A stretch of 64,000 nucleotides of DNA. Origin: Pohlia nutans. Taxonomy: Eukaryota > Streptophyta > Bryopsida > Bryales > Mniaceae. The notes below the pieces were generated by a model, which worked only from the letters and a program-made list of their open reading frames with translations, was not told where the DNA came from and searched no databases. This document shows positions 35,901-46,520 of the stretch, in pieces. The stretch lies in assembly GCA_022496805.1 (NCBI GenBank), contig CM040085.1, positions 22,845,811-22,909,810 on the forward strand. The letters are read 5' to 3'. Numbering within the stretch: position 1 is the first letter of the stretch; every line of letters begins with the position of its first letter. A program made the position numbers and the translations under genes.

Positions 35901-38053
35901 GCCAAGACATCGGTGCTCCAATGAACCCACATCCGGTGTGCAGCTATGCTCTGCTGTCTTAAAGCCCTTTGCAACGCCCGCAATTTCACGGCCCCATCAT
36001 CAGAATTATGCGTAGCGGCAGACCCCACTCCCCTTCTGAATAACCACTTTTCAGGACCCTCCAAACTGAGGTTTGTTTCAGACCACAGTGATTGTCGCAG
36101 GCCGTGAAACGCAGCCTTCGCTGACGTATGACGAAAAGGCATATCCTTTGCGGTCCACCACGTGGAGGACCCTAAAAGCGAAGGCAGGGAAATAGAATGC
36201 TCTCCAAGAGCTGAAGATAGTCGTCCCAGAAACAGAGCTTGCTCAACCACCTTCGAAACATTTCCTTTCTTCGATGCGAGACTATCAAAACCAGCCAGAC
36301 TGACTATTTTCCTCTGAGGGTCATCTGATGCTTGCTTCGGACTCTCAGTACTAAAATTCGATCCTTCTTTTACTGCCTCGCTCATATTCTCCGAAAGCTT
36401 CGAGAGCCAAGCCTCGAGAACCTTAACGACATCAGACCCCCAATTAAAACACTGTTCTTGTAGGTAGGGCGCTAGTGAATCTGTTCTTATCTGTGCGTGA
36501 GGACCTTGCAAAAAACTAAGTAGGTCTCTCAGTATCAGTCCCAGACTCTCATCCACTTCGTCCTTCACATTTGTAACCTCTACTGTGAAGAAGAACCGGG
36601 CATCACCATCCCATCCACTCTCCACACTACCAGATTTCCACTTAAGCTTTCCATTGGAATTGAGATCCAAATCCTTCAGAACATTGCCGCTTGCACTTGC
36701 CGTCGACATTTGCTTCTCATCAGTACTACCATCTGGTCTCATTGCCTCGAGGCAATTATCGACCATCTCCTTCATGTTGATCGAGACAAACCCCGAGTTA
36801 ATGATAACCTTCATTTGGCTTACAAACAGACCCTCAAACAAAGTGTCCCACAGATTCGTGGGATCCTTCAACAGAAGCTCGCATACACAATCCCAAGGAG
36901 AGTCTATCGACTTTCCAAACGTTCCTTGAAGCCATTCAAGACTCTCTGCTACAGCCTCCTGTTTACTCATATCCTCGCGCACCAGGCTCTCGACATCGGC
37001 CAGCTCCTTACCCGTCTTCATCACTGCAATCAACGGGCGCGCTTCAACGACAATCTCCTCCGCGCAATCCTTCAGCCACTCCACGCAAGCGTCAGAAATT
37101 TCTGTTCCCGTCAGAGAAACCATACTACTCTCCCGCTTCTCCCGATGCCCCTTCCACGCAGCCACTTCCAGTTCCGGATTAGGGATACCTCCAAAGAGCT
37201 GGGAGCCGGGGGGAGCTGCCAGAACAGTACTATAAAGCAGGGGCATCTTCCCGGTGGAAACCTCCAGGAACAACACCCCAATTTGACACAACGAAGTCTG
37301 GATCATATGCACCACAGTGCAGAGAGCACCTGCAACATCACCACGTTGCTCACGCAGATGTGACCTCAACCACAACTTGCGCGATTCAAGAAACAGAGTG
37401 AAGATCTGGGAGGAATTCAGCTCATCGATGATACCGCAGGCCGCTAAAGCAACAGCGTAATCCCCGACACTCAATCCCGGCTGCTGCAATCGATCCTTGC
37501 TGCGCTTGGAGATTTGCCCGCGGAAGCGCTCAATCAAGGGCCATTGCTGACGCAGGAGCGGAAATCTGCCATGAAGCTCATCGACGCCGGTCAAAAGCGA
37601 GTGGACCTCCTTAGCTCGCAAGTACCGCTCGGCGCCTTCCAAATACATATGCTCATCCAAGCATCCCCAGATTTTTTCCGGCGTATCGACAAGATACTTA
37701 ACCCTAGAACCAACGGCAAACAACTGCCGGTCACGATCGGCCGCAGGCGTGGGCACATTCACAGTGACGCTGCGCTGCAGAGCCGCAAAGCCAGCGTCCA
37801 TGCGGCCGATGTTGGCCACGACGGCGTGACACGACTGCTTCATGAGGGAGATGGAGTCCGCGGACTCGATCAAATCGCGGTAACTGGCCCCGACGAGCTG
37901 CCGGAGCTCCTCTTTCTTCTCCTCGATCGCATTGCGCGTTTGCGCTTCCACGTCGCGAATCTCCCCCACCGTCTTGGCCTCGAACAAGGCCTCCGCATTG
38001 CGGACCGTGACCCCGCCTTCCAGGCTCTTCGCTTGAAACTTGCCGCCCCTCAT
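32987..38053 (-). CDS. COG1: Conserved oligomeric Golgi complex subunit 1
   Basis: Six minus-strand exons: 38053-35840, 35579-35385, 35157-34880, 34764-34582, 34261-34078 and 33175-32987, giving 1080 residues, close to the roughly 1070 of plant COG1. The N-terminus carries the conserved region [20 protein letters not shown] and [16 protein letters not shown], typical of COG/exocyst-type tethers with helical bundles. Later exons continue the family pattern ([44 protein letters not shown]). COG1 belongs to lobe A of the complex that tethers intra-Golgi retrograde vesicles, in the cytosol on Golgi membranes. In exon 5 the acceptor before TGCGCC keeps the frame, while the more pyrimidine-rich one 17 bases on gives a stop. 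Exon 1 is unusually long (2.2 kb). A TTAA element sits in intron 5. Confidence 0.95.
33440..33989. mobile_element. TTAA element in COG1 intron 5
   Basis: 550 bases, left TTAACCCTTTAACGCGC and right GGGACGTTAAAGGGTTAA. Terminal repeats agree for 14-15 bases. AT-rich interior with no reading frame. Entirely within intron 33176-34077. Confidence 0.85.
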
Positions 38054-38197
38054 CGTGCGCGGCCCTCACCACCACAGCATCGCCGCTAAGCTACTGTACC
38101 GCGATAGATGGCCAAAACCTAGAAGAAGAAGACAGAAGGAGTGTGGCAGAGGGAGAATTAGCAGACATGAATGATGCGGAAGGACGGGAACGGAAGC

Positions 38198-38208
38198 TTT
38201 AGGGTTTG
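38198..38208 (-). promoter_or_regulatory. Telo-box upstream of COG1
   Basis: On the minus strand AAACCCTAAAG lies about 145 bases upstream of the COG1 start codon. AAACCCTAA telo-boxes are common near transcription starts of plant housekeeping genes. Inferred from position. Confidence 0.45.
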
Positions 38209-38439
38209 CAACACACTCACAAACGTCCACTTCGCCATAGCTGAGGCATTTTGCAATTGCTTGGCTTCATTCTTCGTCGTCGTCAAAGCCTCTCTGCCTT
38301 GTCGTCATTTCTCACTCTTTCGACAATTGTCCCTAAAGTAAGGACGGGCTTCCCTTTTACTCCCTCCGTCACATAATAGATGATGTTTTTGAGAAAAAAA
38401 TTGTCCCAAATTACTTGATACAAATCATCTTACTATAAC

Positions 38440-39515
38440 CCTTCACCCCTAAATGCCTAGAGCCCTCTCCAAATTGGGCATTTTTGCAAAGATGCATTAT
38501 AAAATGCAATTAACCTTTAAACGTTCAAACGATCATTTTCTGGTCGTTACCCAAACCTAACGGGCTGCCTGAAACAAAAAAATATTAAAAATACTACATC
38601 AAGTATACTTTTCAACGCAATTTGAATTATATCAATTCAAGTTAAACTCCACTGGGGGGAATTTTTCAAAGTGGATCATCTTAACATTGTCTTAGTGTTA
38701 TAAAATTCGCTATTTGGGGAAAGTAATTACGTTCCCTCCATTTCTTTTTTGAAGTTTACAATAGATAAACCAACTTTAACCAATCATGCTAAATTTTAAA
38801 CTCAAAAAGTGAAAATTATAATTTATACAGATTTTCAAAAGTTAATGCTTTTAAATTCATTAAAAAAATATCTAAAGTTATTTTTGAAAGTTTGATTGTA
38901 CAAATAATTTGTAGAGATGATGCCCTACATTTTGTCTATTCAACCAAACTTTCTCAAACATATGGAAGGCACATATTATAACACATCTATTTTTTATCCA
39001 ATACCCCTCGAGCTTTTAGGGGTTAAGAGGGATATTTTGAACTTGATGTTTAAATAAACTAAGGTTGTACATTATGAAATTTAGATTCTATCCATACGAT
39101 TAAATCTATGATTCAATCACCAATATTTTTGTATAAAATTTGAAACTTAAAATTCAAAATTCTTTTGTAATTCAATTACGAATATGACATTGAGAAACTA
39201 TAGATGAAATTTGTTGTGATGGGTTGAAATGTAATACTCTAAGTGTAGTGATTTTTGGAGATTTTTTGGTTGCTTAATTTTATGAGTTGACTTCTTCAAG
39301 AACACTTTTGAACACTTCTGAACTAAGATTTTAGAAATTTTTGATGAATCACTTGCAACATGAAATGAGGCATAAAAAATTCACAAATCATCCCCTTTCT
39401 AATTGGTTCTCACATGCTTGAAGCTAACTCCCATAAAATCTATAGTAAAAAAATCACACTACAAAAAGTGCATAACGGATGCAAAAACGTGAATGAAATC
39501 TGTACATCGTTCAAA
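38440..39515. mobile_element. Family B TTAA element, interrupted
   Basis: The left part (CACCCCTAAATGCCTAGAGC) and the interior match the 56014 copy over several hundred bases. A 517-base element is inserted at 38510-39026. The right terminus is missing, ending near GAATGAAATCTGTACATCG. Non-coding. Confidence 0.78.
38510..39026. mobile_element. TTAA element nested in family B
   Basis: Left TTAACCTTTAAACGTTC, right AGCTTTTAGGGGTTAA. Deleting it with one TTAA gives TGCAATTAAGAGGG, aligning exactly with TGCAACTAAGAGGG in the uninterrupted copies at 56014 and 21516. This is a second direct proof of TTAA target duplication. Confidence 0.88.
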
Positions 39516-39540
39516 AATCACCAAGGCCTCATATGCGATT

Positions 39541-39704
39541 CCCTGTGTGATTTTCCTGTGAGTGTCACTTTTCCAACTGAGTCTTAGAGCTGTTTATTCA
39601 CCAGCTTAATGTTGACTCACTTGCTTGTAAAAGGAAAGTTTAAGTAGTGTAAACTTTTGAGGCTCGGTGGGATAAGTGACACTCAAAGAGAAACGCACAC
39701 AAGG
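39541..39704. mobile_element. Small inverted-repeat element
   Basis: The left CCCTGTGTGATTTTCCTGTG... and right ...GAGAAACGCACACAAGG ends pair over about 40 bases, sharing TGAGTGTCACTT. No clear target duplication. Class not determined. Confidence 0.55.
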
Positions 39705-39743
39705 AAACCACTATAAGCTCCCTGTGAATGAATGCTTAAGCAA

Positions 39744-40360
39744 TTAACTCCTAAATGACCGTAAGGCCCCCACGCGGCTTCTAGAACTAGAAAGTGAGGA
39801 AATTCGGATTCTTGGGCTTTTAATTGTAGGATGAGCAACAAAGAGACCTTGGCTCTTTTTGAGAGCTGAATCTATAGGTACTTCTCGATCGGAAATTCAT
39901 CAAGTGAACGATTTTTGGTGATTTTTTTGAGTTGCACGGAGGGTATTTAGGCGTCACTTCAGACCCTCATATCTTCCTCCTCACACCTCCAAATTACTTG
40001 AATTTTTTTGCACATGTTTAAAATGATGATTTCTACTCACAATAAAAATTTCAGAATTTTTGGAGCACTTTTGAACAATCCGATTTCAGCATGTGTACAA
40101 AATACCCCAAACAAGTTCCATCAATCTTCTCAACGGTGGATTTTTCTCAAAAATTGCGCGATATTGTTGATCTTTTTTTCATAAAAAAGCTACATAAGTC
40201 TTCTTTAATTTCAACGGTGCGGATCGTCAAAATTACCCCACACCAATGAGAAATTGAGCTTGCTACAAGAGCTAGTCAAGAAAACAAGAGCTAAGTTCAA
40301 CATACACACACACAAGCCCCCCCCCCCCCCCCCCCTCCCCCAAAGTCCTTTAGGGATTAA
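39744..40360. mobile_element. TTAA element with diverged ends
   Basis: Left TTAACTCCTAAATGACC, right AAAGTCCTTTAGGGATTAA. Ends match imperfectly but keep the TTAA and CCTAAA core. The interior holds no reading frame and includes the poly-C tract. Confidence 0.6.
40317..40341. repeat. Poly-C tract
   Basis: Nineteen cytosines, one T, then five more. Such a run is unusual in this AT-rich spacer and may be length-variable. Confidence 0.95.
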
Positions 40361-40363
40361 GGG

Positions 40364-41628
40364 TTAACTCTTTAGTACCAAGAAGGCCACTAGGCGGTCG
40401 TCAAGAGATCAGAAAACGAGTTGGTGCTAAATCCGTGCACAATTTGAGAACCACCCTTCAAGTTCAAATGTGTAACTTTTTCATGTACACCTTTTGCAAA
40501 TAAAACAAAATGGTTTGAAGGTCTAGAACTACATAAATACACTTGTATAAAAAACATAATACACACTATATGCATGTATAAAACATATAATACACATAAT
40601 ACACACTATATGCATGTATAAAACATATAATACACATAATACCCACTTTGTGGTTTTTGCAAGTCTTTCGGAGTTGTGAACCTTTATCTTACAAGTGTAT
40701 GCAACTAGTTTGATTATGCTACTGTGGATGTCTTAGATTGATCGGTCGTAGCAATGATTCTGCTCTCGAAATCTCATGTACAAACTTGTGTCTAAAACCG
40801 TATACCTGAGGTTCAACTAGAATAAAAAAATCACTGTAAAATCTATAGGACAACAATGTGATGTTCGATAGCTTGATTTGATTTGAAGAATTGAAGAATA
40901 GCTTAACTAAGTGCATTTTACTTTGGAAAATTTGCAAAAGCTCACTTAGAATGCACAAACATAAGCACCTCCGGAACGAAGCTTGGTCAAAGTACAATAT
41001 ACAGTCTCATCAACACTTAATTTCTCCAAGTCCATCAGTTGGATGTTTGTAAAAATTGCACAACTTCTTCACATTCGAGTATCACACAATTCGATATGGT
41101 TCAATTCTGTGTTTAGTGCGTCACCATCACGGTGATAGAGTCCGAACTCGGGGAGTGCACTTAAAGTTAAGACTAGGAATCACGTGAGTGCATACTTTTG
41201 ACCCCCTATGTATGTATTAAAAAATCATCTAAAAATTGTAAAAAAAATATGAAGTTGTTCAACACAATCTAAAGTTCTTGTTGTATGAATTCCAAAAAAT
41301 AATCACTTGTAAATATTTTTAAATTGATTTTTGAAGCAAAAAACAACACATTTTAGTTCAAACTTCTATCACTTTTTTTTACAAGATTTAAAAAACTTTT
41401 AGTCCTGAAATTTATACCAAATGATTGATATATACGTAATGATTTAGCACCTAAAAAATCTTAATTTAAAAACTATTTTAAGGCCAAGTATTGTAGGGGG
41501 TATGCTATTAAAATGCACTCACGTGTATTCCTAATCTTAACTTTAAGTGCACTCCCCGGGAGTCCGAATAAAAAAACCCTGGAAATATTGGCTGCAGCTC
41601 AAAATAGTCGTGGACCCTAAAGAGTTAA
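40364..41628. mobile_element. Longest TTAA element, carrying a second transposon
   Basis: Left TTAACTCTTTAGTACCAAG, right TGGACCCTAAAGAGTTAA; the TTAACTCTTTAG ends match in inverse. 1265 bases including a 414-base insertion at 41147-41560 and two perfect 40-base tandem copies at 40561-40640. No transposase frame is visible. Confidence 0.68.
41147..41560. mobile_element. Nested MITE, 8-base AGTCCGAA duplication
   Basis: AGTCCGAA occurs at 41139-41146 and 41561-41568. The ends are long inverted repeats of about 60 bases sharing CGGGGAGTGCACTTAAAGTT. Long ends with an 8-base duplication suggest a Mutator-like element, hAT being less likely. Non-coding. Confidence 0.8.
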
Positions 41629-41699
41629 ACATCATTGTAGCCATATACTCTAGTAGATGGGTGTAACTTATCCAAACTAAATTGAAGTATCACATAGTA

Positions 41700-42371
41700 G
41701 ATGAAGGATTTTTCATCCAATTCTTTTCCTAAAGGCTCTTCGTTGGTCATGCCACCTCTTCAAGTTAAATCAAGGTCATGTAAGCTATTTTTGGATTTTA
41801 CATGGAATCCCAACTATGAAAAGAGTAGTAAAAATGGTTCACCATGTAATGTATTTAGGATTGTTCTCTCTTTTCTTTCTTAAACTTAATTTAGGCCATA
41901 AAAATGAGTTCTATTCCATTTGAGTTGAACTAATAAAATAAAGCTTACTAAGTCTGATTTTTACTTTATTTTGAATTTTAGGGTTACTCTGAAAATTGAG
42001 TGTTTTATTAGAGTTACAAGTTTGGTGGGTATTACCATGGTGTAGGAAATTATTCTAAATTTAGATACACAGATGCTTTTCATTTATTGTACTATTCATT
42101 GTAATTTACACCTTCGTTAAAAAGGAAGTTTATCGGAAGTTTTGAGTACATTTTGTAATTGATTTGAATTTTTTTCAGAATCACTTCAAAAAATCATAGC
42201 AATTTCAAATTTTCACCAAAATATTCATGGAAATTTCATAATTTGTAGTAGACATATGGCTTCATCTACTAAAATTATAAAGTTGAATTCTTATCTTATT
42301 TATAGTGCCAAAATTGAATGTGACAGGTAAAACAAGATTCCATGGTCATAGGCCCAACGTTTAGGGGTTAA
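41700..42371. other. AT-rich spacer ending in an orphan TTAA terminus
   Basis: No gene recognised. CCAACGTTTAGGGGTTAA at 42354-42371 looks like a right TTAA-element end, but I found no matching left end. Confidence 0.4.
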
Positions 42372-42538
42372 GATAGCATTATATACTATAAAAATAATTA
42401 TACGATTTTGCACCTACTAAGTACCGCTTGGTTTGATTTTTATTACTACAATAACTTTTCTTGGAAATAAAGTGAAAGATGACACTTGCCATTCTATCAG
42501 GAAATTTAGTAGGAGTCAAGTAAGTAAGACAAGCTTAA

Positions 42539-42933
42539 GGGCTGGTTTACACTACGGTGGAGAAGGCCTCCGGTCGGTCAAGAATGCTTGGCCAAGACAT
42601 GGTTATAAAAGGCAAATGGTGGATGTGCCGGAGAAGAATTAAAGGCAATAAAATATTTCTATTGAGTTCGGCTTCTCCGGAGGAGGAGTTTCTTGTCCGG
42701 CCTCTTGAGGCCGGACAAGAAACTTCTCCTCCGGAGAAGCCCAACTCCAAAAAGTGCCGCCACGTAGGGCGGCCATGTCATTTTATCATCCATGAGAAAA
42801 GTTCACCACCATTGTCTTCTTCACCTAGTGTAAACACCCAACGGTCAAGAGTTGCATTTTCGACCAATCACAATTGAGAAACGCCCTTGTTTTCATGACC
42901 GGTGGACTTCTCCACCGTAGTGTAAACCGGCCC
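42539..42933. mobile_element. PIF/Harbinger-like MITE with TAA duplication
   Basis: Left GGGCTGGTTTACACTACGGT; right, read inversely, GGGCCGGTTTACACTACGGT; pairing extends to about 27 bases. TAA flanks both ends. It contains an almost perfect palindrome at 42669-42742. Similar in style to the element at 28192. Confidence 0.87.
42669..42742. repeat. Near-perfect palindrome, arms about 36 bases
   Basis: GGCTTCTCCGGAGGAG...GTCCGGCCTC is followed almost at once by its inverse, with a loop of about 2-4 bases and one mismatch. GC-rich inside an AT-rich spacer. It would form a very stable stem in RNA or single-stranded DNA. Confidence 0.92.
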
Positions 42934-43273
42934 TAAGATGTGAAAACAAAGAGTATCCAAGAGCATCGGAGATAATCTTGAAAACTTTAGTAGGGGTACA
43001 AAATCTAGGGCATAACAATGTTATGTTGCTTGGTACATGTAGAAAGGATCCTAACTCAAAGTGCTACTTGCAACAATGACTTTAAAAACTACAAAAAAGG
43101 TAGAAGAATCGACCAAAAGAAATACCAAAAGGTAAAAGAATCGACCAAAATAAATACCAAAAATTGACGAAAAGAGAGAAGCACTGACCTCCGTCGGATA
43201 TTGAGCGAGCAGTAAGGTGGATGCAATTCAGGGAGGAACTGAATTGCAACTATGGCGACTGCGTTCACGAGGC

Positions 43274-43590
43274 TCTAAGGTTGATTGTCCTATTACCAAC
43301 CAGGTACCCAAAACCAACCACCCTAGATTCTTGCCTAATTTCTAGATTTTCAAAGGGAAGATGTACCTCATTTGTACTGTACATTAGAGCATGTGATCGG
43401 TTTTAGGTAAACCTATGACTTTCACTTTGAAAATTTGTACTTATTCCAATACTTATTCTTATAAGTTGCAATTTTTTGCAATCCTCATGAAATCCTATTT
43501 CGAACGCGGTCATAATTTTTTTCCGGATTTACCACTACCAAATATAGGTCAGATTGCTTAAGTGGTTGGTAATAGGACAATCAACCTTAG
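43274..43590. mobile_element. MITE with perfect 28-base ends
   Basis: Left 43274-43301 and right 43563-43590 are exact inverse copies (CTAAGGTTGATTGTCCTATT...). Interior non-coding. Target duplication unclear. Perfect ends suggest recent activity. Confidence 0.8.
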
Positions 43591-43599
43591 CTTGCAAAC

Positions 43600-46237
43600 A
43601 ACAACAAAAAAAAAAGTGAAGGAGAACAAGGTCGGAGAATGAAGTTCACCACAACAGAGAAGTTCACGAGTGGCTCAATCGTTTAATCGCAAAATCGCAA
43701 AATCGCAAATTGTCCTCACGAAACCTAAAACCCTAAAGCCAATGTCAAAAGCTTTGCCATCCAGAAATTTGCAAACAAGAATTGAAGCGGGTACGAAGAA
43801 GGCGAGCACCAAGAATTATCACGTGATAATTGGCGGGAATCGTAGAGCACGGGCGAAGAAACTGGCGCCAAGGGTGATATGGCACTCCAATTTTGAAACC
43901 TCACCCGCCAAGTCGACCTAAAATTGCCCCCATTTGTTGATGGGAACAATGAGAACAAAATTATGAGCTAAAGAGAACTATCTTGAGGCAACCCTCCCGA
44001 GCCCTCCTTTTGCTTCTAATGACTGTTATGAAGTTGTTTTGTTTTGTTTGTTTTGTACGTTGTATTCAGATCTCTATGACCGTGCGCCCGCTGGCCACAT
44101 TTTTAGTATGGTTGGAAAGTTCTTGACGAAGAGGGGTGTACGGAGTTCGTTTAGTCGCATTTTAATTGAAATTCAATACTATAAATTGAATTAAATCATG
44201 AAAATGGAACTTAGGAGTTTTTCATGTCATTCTTAGCATCATCAGAAAGCTCTTGACAAGTAGGGGTTTCCCGAAGTTGTTTTGTCGCTTTTGGACCTAT
44301 GGTGTGAACGTTATGGATTTTCAATCGAATTTTGTCACCATAAATTGAATTAAATTATGAATAAATTATTTTTAAAAACAAAAACAAAAACACGGGGAAC
44401 ATAGGGAACATCTGAGCCAACGGCATAGGACCACACTAGTTTATTCAATTTGAAGTAGTTGTTTTACAAATTCTAACAAAGAAAAATCACAAGACAAGTG
44501 CACATGGAGTGTTTTTTGTCCACGAAGCTTGCCTTTGTTCATATGTGAATCACACAACATATGAGCTAGCTAAAATTAATCCTAGTATATGTTGTTGCAT
44601 AAAAGAACACATTGCAACGAATATCACCATGTTGCCACATGCCACACATACTATCAAAACAATATGATATTGCTTCGATAGACAACTACTCTAAAATAGA
44701 TACTTACTATATTTAGAAATTTGATGAAATCATTATAGTTTGCTTGATTTTTTAATTTATTTCCAAAGCATCATCTATTATAAGAAATAGGAAGTACTTA
44801 TTAAGGCCCATTTTACATTAGGGCCTTAGCTCCAACCCAATTCACAAATAAGGTTGAAGTACCTAAAACTCAAAACTTAATCTATTGAGTCCATGTGTGG
44901 CTATTGTAAAATTTGAGAAATATTTTTCCCTCTAAGAAAAGAAGGGATCACGAAGAATGCGTATTTTCCCATAATTTTATCCTCCACAATGAAATTCTTA
45001 CAAATTTTCAAAGTGAAGTTTTTTATAATCCTAAACCGTTGTATAGGTTAGCCAAAATCCATGAACATACGATCCCATAAATCTATGGTTGTTGCTTCTT
45101 GAAATAGCCCACAATAGACCAAATGCATGATGTTGATTGGGCAAGAGTATATTCCAAAAAACAGTTAACGGTCGTACGCTTCTCTGTTTTAGACATAGTC
45201 TAAATACTGGTTTTGGATGCATTCTCGGTTGTGCTGGTACTTCTACATTAATTAATTGTACAGATGGTAAAGATACGCGAGATTTGACAATGAGGGTGCA
45301 TTTGAGGTGTTTGGGTTCAAGTTGTAAATTTGGGGTAAACAAAAACCTCGACCCAATTTCCTTGGATCGACCCAAAGTTGACACCAAATTTCCAAAATGT
45401 TGAGCATAGGTGCACCATAAATCGATACTAGGCTTGCTGTTTATATGGTGTACTGTACATTGTTACAGACCTTTTACAATTTGCAACTAAAATCCTCAAC
45501 CAATCAACAATTGGGAATGGTTTAAGTGGTCTAGGCAACTTCCACTTTAAAATTCATAACAATTAATTGGCTTATCCACAAATTTTATTTTATTTTCTTG
45601 TAAAATCAACATTTTCAATCGCAAATACTACAAAATATTCTACATTGAAAAAGGTGTCCCACACTGCTGAATCCCTTAAAAGTAGGATTTTAGGTGTTTC
45701 TACCTTGAGAAGTGCAGATTGTTTCTACTAGACAATCCGACAGATTTCAATCCAACACATCACTCTGCCAGTGCATGTATACTGTAATTTTTTGAATTAT
45801 TCCCCCATCAGTGGCGTCATTTGTAGGATGACGTCAGTGGCGTCATTTGACGTTAGAGAACCCGAATCCATCATGTGTTGCAATTTCATAAAGAAGTGCA
45901 AGGCATGAAGTTTATATTTCTTTCCTTGAATGTATCAAAAAGTTTTTGACAAAGTATGTTTAAGCCTAATCTAGTTTAAGGCTCTACCTAATCTAGTTTA
46001 AGGCTCTAGAATGTTTAAGGGTCTACCTGAAAGGCTGAACCCGGAAACTTGCGCTAGAGTCACTTCTCCTTTTACATGTTACTGGGCTGTAAGATACAGA
46101 ACAATAGGGGTCAGAAGGAATGAACAGGAGCACAAAAATTATTAAGACGCAACAAATCTAGAAACAGCAGGTCAATTTGTGCCTCCTAGTATGATTTGGA
46201 AGGGTTTCAATCCACAGTGCTGCAAGGACAATCTCAT
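43600..46237. other. Spacer with minor repeats
   Basis: 44102-44360 holds two diverged tandem copies (CTTGACRARKAGGGGT..., ATAAATTGAATTAAAT). 45831-45838 is TGACGTCA next to duplicated CAGTGGCGTCATTTG. 45965-46012 repeats CCTAATCTAGTTTAAGGCTC. No gene recognised. Confidence 0.45.
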
Positions 46238-46444
46238 TGACTACACCGATTATTGACACTAATGTGAGTCACAGATTAGTTGTGAGAATTTACACCAATC
46301 CTCACACTAATTTCAGTACACACATCTCAAATGTAAGAATTCTCAAATACTCTCAATTACTGTGACTCACTTTTGTTCTAATGCCACAATTACTGTGAGA
46401 ATATTGAATTACTGTAACTCACAGTAATGGCAGTAACCGGTGTA
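46238..46444. mobile_element. Small MITE with TACACCG ends
   Basis: Left TACACCGATTATTGACACTA, right, read inversely, TACACCGGTTACTGCCATTA, pairing over about 33 bases with mismatches. It lies just downstream of HRD3A, perhaps in its 3' untranslated region. Confidence 0.6.
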
Positions 46445-46520
46445 TCAACTATATGCTCTAATCTTATAATTCACAACAGGAGATGGAACTAGGCAGGTTC
46501 TGATAACCTTCAAAATTCCA

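Noticed and set aside
37514..38089. 191-residue plus-strand open frame
   Set aside because: Antisense shadow of the long first COG1 exon.
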